Assembly: GCA_037074615.1 (NCBI GenBank)
Contig: CM073527.1
Location: 4,180,848 to 4,244,847, forward strand
Direction of reading: 5' to 3'
Origin: Leucaena leucocephala
Taxonomy: Eukaryota; Streptophyta; Magnoliopsida; Fabales; Fabaceae
DNA: 64,000 bases
Made by a program: the position numbers and the translations under genes. The notes beneath the pieces were generated by a model that ran no database searches, was not told where the DNA came from, and saw only the letters and a program-made list of their open reading frames with translations. Each line of letters opens with the position of its first letter. The first letter of the stretch is position 1. Below are positions 60,543-64,000 of this stretch, in pieces.

Positions 60543-63321
60543 TGTCATATCATACTTTTAACCCCTCAGAGTATATATTCAAAATTGTATTTAATTAGCA
60601 AAAGCATTACTTTGGCCCAAAAATTAAAATTTTTAAATTTGACTACCGGGTATTGTTCATTTGATAAATTTTAAATTAACAGTCCAACTTTAAAAAAGCA
60701 TAACTAATTTTAGAAAACACATATAAAGATGGTTTAAACATTTAATAAAAACTATTTTAGTGCTATTTAAGTAAAAATATTAAATTTAACATTAACTATC
60801 CCATTTAATCCAGTTAAATCATCAAAGTTTACAATTCATATTGTAAATTGTGAAAGTTCCAGATTCTATCCCTTAACTTTAGAAATTCATTTCTCTTAAT
60901 ATACACATCCAAATAAGGTGTGTTACCTATGAATTTAAAGCTCTAGATGTGTAATACATGTTCAAATTCATAAATTAATTCCCACATTTGGTAGGTCAAA
61001 CTGGAGCCAAAGTAAAATTACTCTAGGACTTACATTTTTACCATTTCACTTTCTTCTTTTAATTCTCACAAATTAATCCAACATTCATAAACCATCAACT
61101 TGGTTTCTCATACAATGATACATCATGGGGTTATGTCATGATAATTTCATACATCTTTCTTTACATATAATGAAATATTACATAGCTGAACATAGTTGGC
61201 AAATTATACAATTCATGCTAGAATAAATAATTGCCCACTTTTTTTCTTCCATTCTTTAACTCTTCTCCATGCATACATTTTCCATCATGCTTGACCTAAA
61301 TTGGTTGGTTATGAGAGAGTGAGATTTTGGAGAATCTCAGTAGCAAATAATATCATTCAATGCATACAAGATGAATGCAAGTGCATAACATGCTTCCTTT
61401 ATCTTTCTTAAGATTTCATCTACATATTAGCATGCTAAATGAATTATCATAGCATATTATTCATACATATCATTCATCATCATCACATATCATAAACATA
61501 TCAAACACAAGCATGAGCATCAAGCATACAAGAATTGGTAAGTTCACAACCTTAAAACTTTATCCTTTTCTCTTTTCTCCCTTTGTCTTCAACCAAACAT
61601 TGGTTGCTTGCTCAACCTCTTTATCTCATTCCCTTTGACATCTCATGGACATAAATATAATTACATTGTGTATACAACTCATTAGAGCCCTTACAGAAAT
61701 ATTTTATATCAATTCCCTTAAAACCCCAAGATCTTAACTTAATTCTTGGAGTTAGTAGTTTAGCTTTATAATAATTATTTCCTTAGACCAATCCTACATA
61801 ATGTTGTTCAAGGAATTAAAATATGATCTTGTAATTATGAAAATCAAACTCCTCGTATACAATCTGTCCAAAACCGAACAACACCTCCTTAAATTTCAAA
61901 AATTCTCATTTTGATTTTAATGCTTCTAATACTTATTTCTCTACTTTATCCCACACAATTTTTCATTTTAAATCCATTGAAAACATCAAAATCATAAAAT
62001 TCCCACATATAAGCAATGATACATATAGTAGCAGCCAAGAGTATAAAACCATAATTGCATACATACTTGAATTTCTAAGCCAATACTACTTGATTCTAGA
62101 TTATTTCAACTTGTTTATACTATCTATAACTCAAAACCAATTCTTGTCCAGCATTAAGACATTCCGTCCAACAGTACACAAGGCAAAAAAAAGAGTTTTA
62201 AACATTAAAATCATAGAGGAATCTTTTTACTATAAAGTCCAAGATATAGAGAAAAACAATTACCTTGGTTTGCTTACTTGTTTAGCTCTTGAATTTCCTC
62301 TTCTTCTTGCTTGAATTTCATTTGGCAACTCCTCCTCATGATTCGTAATTCTTGGTATAAATGTGAATAAAAGAGAGGGGTATATATATAGCCAAAAACA
62401 TAAAGGAATCAAGGGTTAAGATTACAATGGTTGCTATTTGAACTAATGGCCAATATTTGTCCTTAAAGTTGTCTTGCCCACTAAGCCAAATTTTGACATC
62501 ATCCATGATATCACTCAAGGCTATGTTTGGAATCTTTTAAAGGGTAAGGGCTTGTTTGGAAAATTTAATTCAATCCAGTACTGGCTCAGTCCAATTTCTC
62601 AAAAATCATATTGTTTTATGAATCTAATTTTTTTGAGATTCCATAATATCTTTTCTAATCTTAAATCTAGTATCTAGATTTTTTCTACCATTGACATTAT
62701 TAGACTGGGTATAAATTTAATTATTGTCCCTAGGAAAATAACTAAAATGCCCTTAGTTATAATTTTGCACTAAAATAACCCTAGGGGAATAATTGCCATT
62801 TTACACTTTATAAGAATATTTTCTAACTTTAGTAAAGTACTCTTGTATCTCTATTTGACTTTTTGACCACAGAAAATGATCAAAATGCCCTCCATTCATC
62901 TCTTGGTCATTATTATAAACTAGGGGTATTTTTGTCATTTTGTTTTTTGAGTTTTTATGAACACTAGCCTCCATAAATATTGGAGCACATTATTTGGGCT
63001 TTCACCATATCTAACTCCTTTATTGGCTTAAATTCCAAGGAACTTCTCCTAACAATATTTATCGAGCATTTTATTTAACTTTAAATTCTATTATAAATCC
63101 TATATAATTCCTTTTTAAGTTCTGTTAGTTTCATAAATTCTTATATTAATTGTGAGAATTTTCTATAAAAATTTATCTATTTTTGAGGTCTATAAGGTCC
63201 AATAATAACTTCTAGACTTTAAAAATGAATATAAATGATTTGAAACTTTAGATCAAAATTCTAAAAAATATGCCTTGTCTAGTTATTATTCTTTATTTAC
63301 TGGTAAAATTTGAGATTAAAG
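60543..63321 (-). repeat. Right (5') LTR of element C, truncated
   Basis: Begins TGTCATATCA on the plus strand; homologous to 21118-21812 and 24987-25260. Sequence equivalent to the last ~0.4 kb (start of U3) is missing at the right, where a different repeat begins. Confidence 0.78.
62262..62390 (-). promoter_or_regulatory. C 5' LTR: TATA-like box and donor-like site
   Basis: Minus strand TATATATATA (62390-62381) and CCAAG|GTAATT (GT at 62263-62262), spacing about 127 bp. In the left C LTR the GT is lost (about 21213). Confidence 0.45.
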
Positions 63322-63339
63322 CACTTCCCAGCAATTTAC

Positions 63340-63790
63340 TGGTAATAACCTCTTCTTCCTTCATATTGATTATTCTATAGAGATGTTCAGTAATTTTTTC
63401 TTTCTCTGCATCATCTTCCATTTGTTCAGTAATTGTCAGAGGAATAGATAGAACCAAAAGTATTGATAATATCTCTCAAGTTAAAGCAATATTTGATTTT
63501 CAGATAAAGCATTGTATAAGATTGTCATTGCTCTAAGATTTAATGAAAATATTTTCATATCATTTTCATTACAATCCTTTCTTGTTTTAAATTTAAAATC
63601 ATTTGAAATGATCTCCATCATATCCTAATCAAGAGTTTTAAAAAATATGGTCATATGACCTTTCTAGTATAAAAACTCAGAATTTTCTAAAATATGATGA
63701 ATAGTAATATCAAATCCTTCAGAAAAAATTTCATAATCAAGTACATCCATGATCTTTGTACTTGTGATTATTAAATCTTTTAACAAGTGG
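63340..63790 (-). pseudogene. Copia-type gag (UBN2-like) relic
   Basis: The minus strand reads MTIFFKTLD, a stop, DMMEIISNDFKFK and then ENDMKIFSLNLRAMTILYNAL, the pattern of the Copia UBN2/gag domain (initial M-x-I-F, D-x-x-x-I, then K...LNxxAM-x-x-L-x-x-AL). Later pieces (RDIINTFGS, NEQMEDDAEKEK) are in other frames. Probably a SIRE/Maximus-like or related Copia fragment; assigned by motif memory only. Confidence 0.5.
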
Positions 63791-64000
63791 CCTTCTCTGA
63801 TAATAAATGTTAATCTGGTTGTATCACCCAAGAGGAGGTGAATTGGGTGATTTTAAAATTTTTTAAAACTTAAAATATTTGAATGAATCTAAAGTTAAGA
63901 GTTTAGAATGATATCACCGAAGGAAGAAATTGATGAAGGATTGTACAAGTCAATTTATACTAGTTCAGTCTAATCCACTTAACCTATATCCTATCCCTAA
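63791..64000. other. Repetitive-looking sequence at the right edge
   Basis: Contains CACCCAAGAGGAGGTGAATTGG-type sequence (63825-63850) that I associate with plant retrotransposon LTRs or leaders, next to the Copia gag relic. No ORF. Confidence 0.3.

Overview
This is plant nuclear DNA, AT-rich and made almost entirely of nested LTR retrotransposons. I see no host gene, tRNA, rRNA or CRISPR. The evidence for a plant genome is Ty3/gypsy gag-pol relics with a C-terminal chromodomain (Tekay/Del-type chromovirus, named from memory of the family), very long LTRs (about 3 kb), initiator-Met-tRNA-type primer sites, 5-bp target duplications, and Copia-like remains. The species cannot be determined from the sequence.

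Layout, oldest host first. Element C (minus strand) spans the whole window: its left LTR shows at 21118-21812 and 24987-25565, its decayed interior at 25566-29031 and 59907-60542, and its right LTR at 60543-63321. Into C went: (i) element A1 (minus; window start to 21117), itself split by a complete non-autonomous element B1 (LARD type, plus, 4601-15861); (ii) a solo LTR of the B family (21813-24986); (iii) element D (plus, 29032-59906). D was split by a solo A-type LTR (35172-53590) and by an unassigned 1.4-kb LTR-like insert (54210-55634). The solo A-type LTR was hit by a Copia-like solo LTR (35649-37737) and by a smaller solo LTR, F (39026-52165). F was then hit by the full-length element A3 (minus, 40262-51516). 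The chain C > D > A-solo > F > A3 is five levels deep, and matching TSDs support most joints. The right edge (63340-63790) holds a Copia gag relic.

How the parts relate. A1, A3 and D carry gag, protease, RT, RNase H and integrase (chromodomain in A3 and D) in one order, all broken. B1 has near-identical LTRs but no usable genes, so it must have moved with proteins from a relative; A/D-type elements share its LTR ends, PBS and PPT style. Two features look new to me: an extra leader ORF (ORF0) between PBS and gag, conserved at protein level between A1 and D; and a splice-donor-like AAG|GTAA placed usually 114-132 bp after the LTR TATA box in nearly every LTR family here, paired in A1 and B1 with a TTGCAG acceptor just ahead of the leader ORF. 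Together they suggest a spliced-leader expression scheme.
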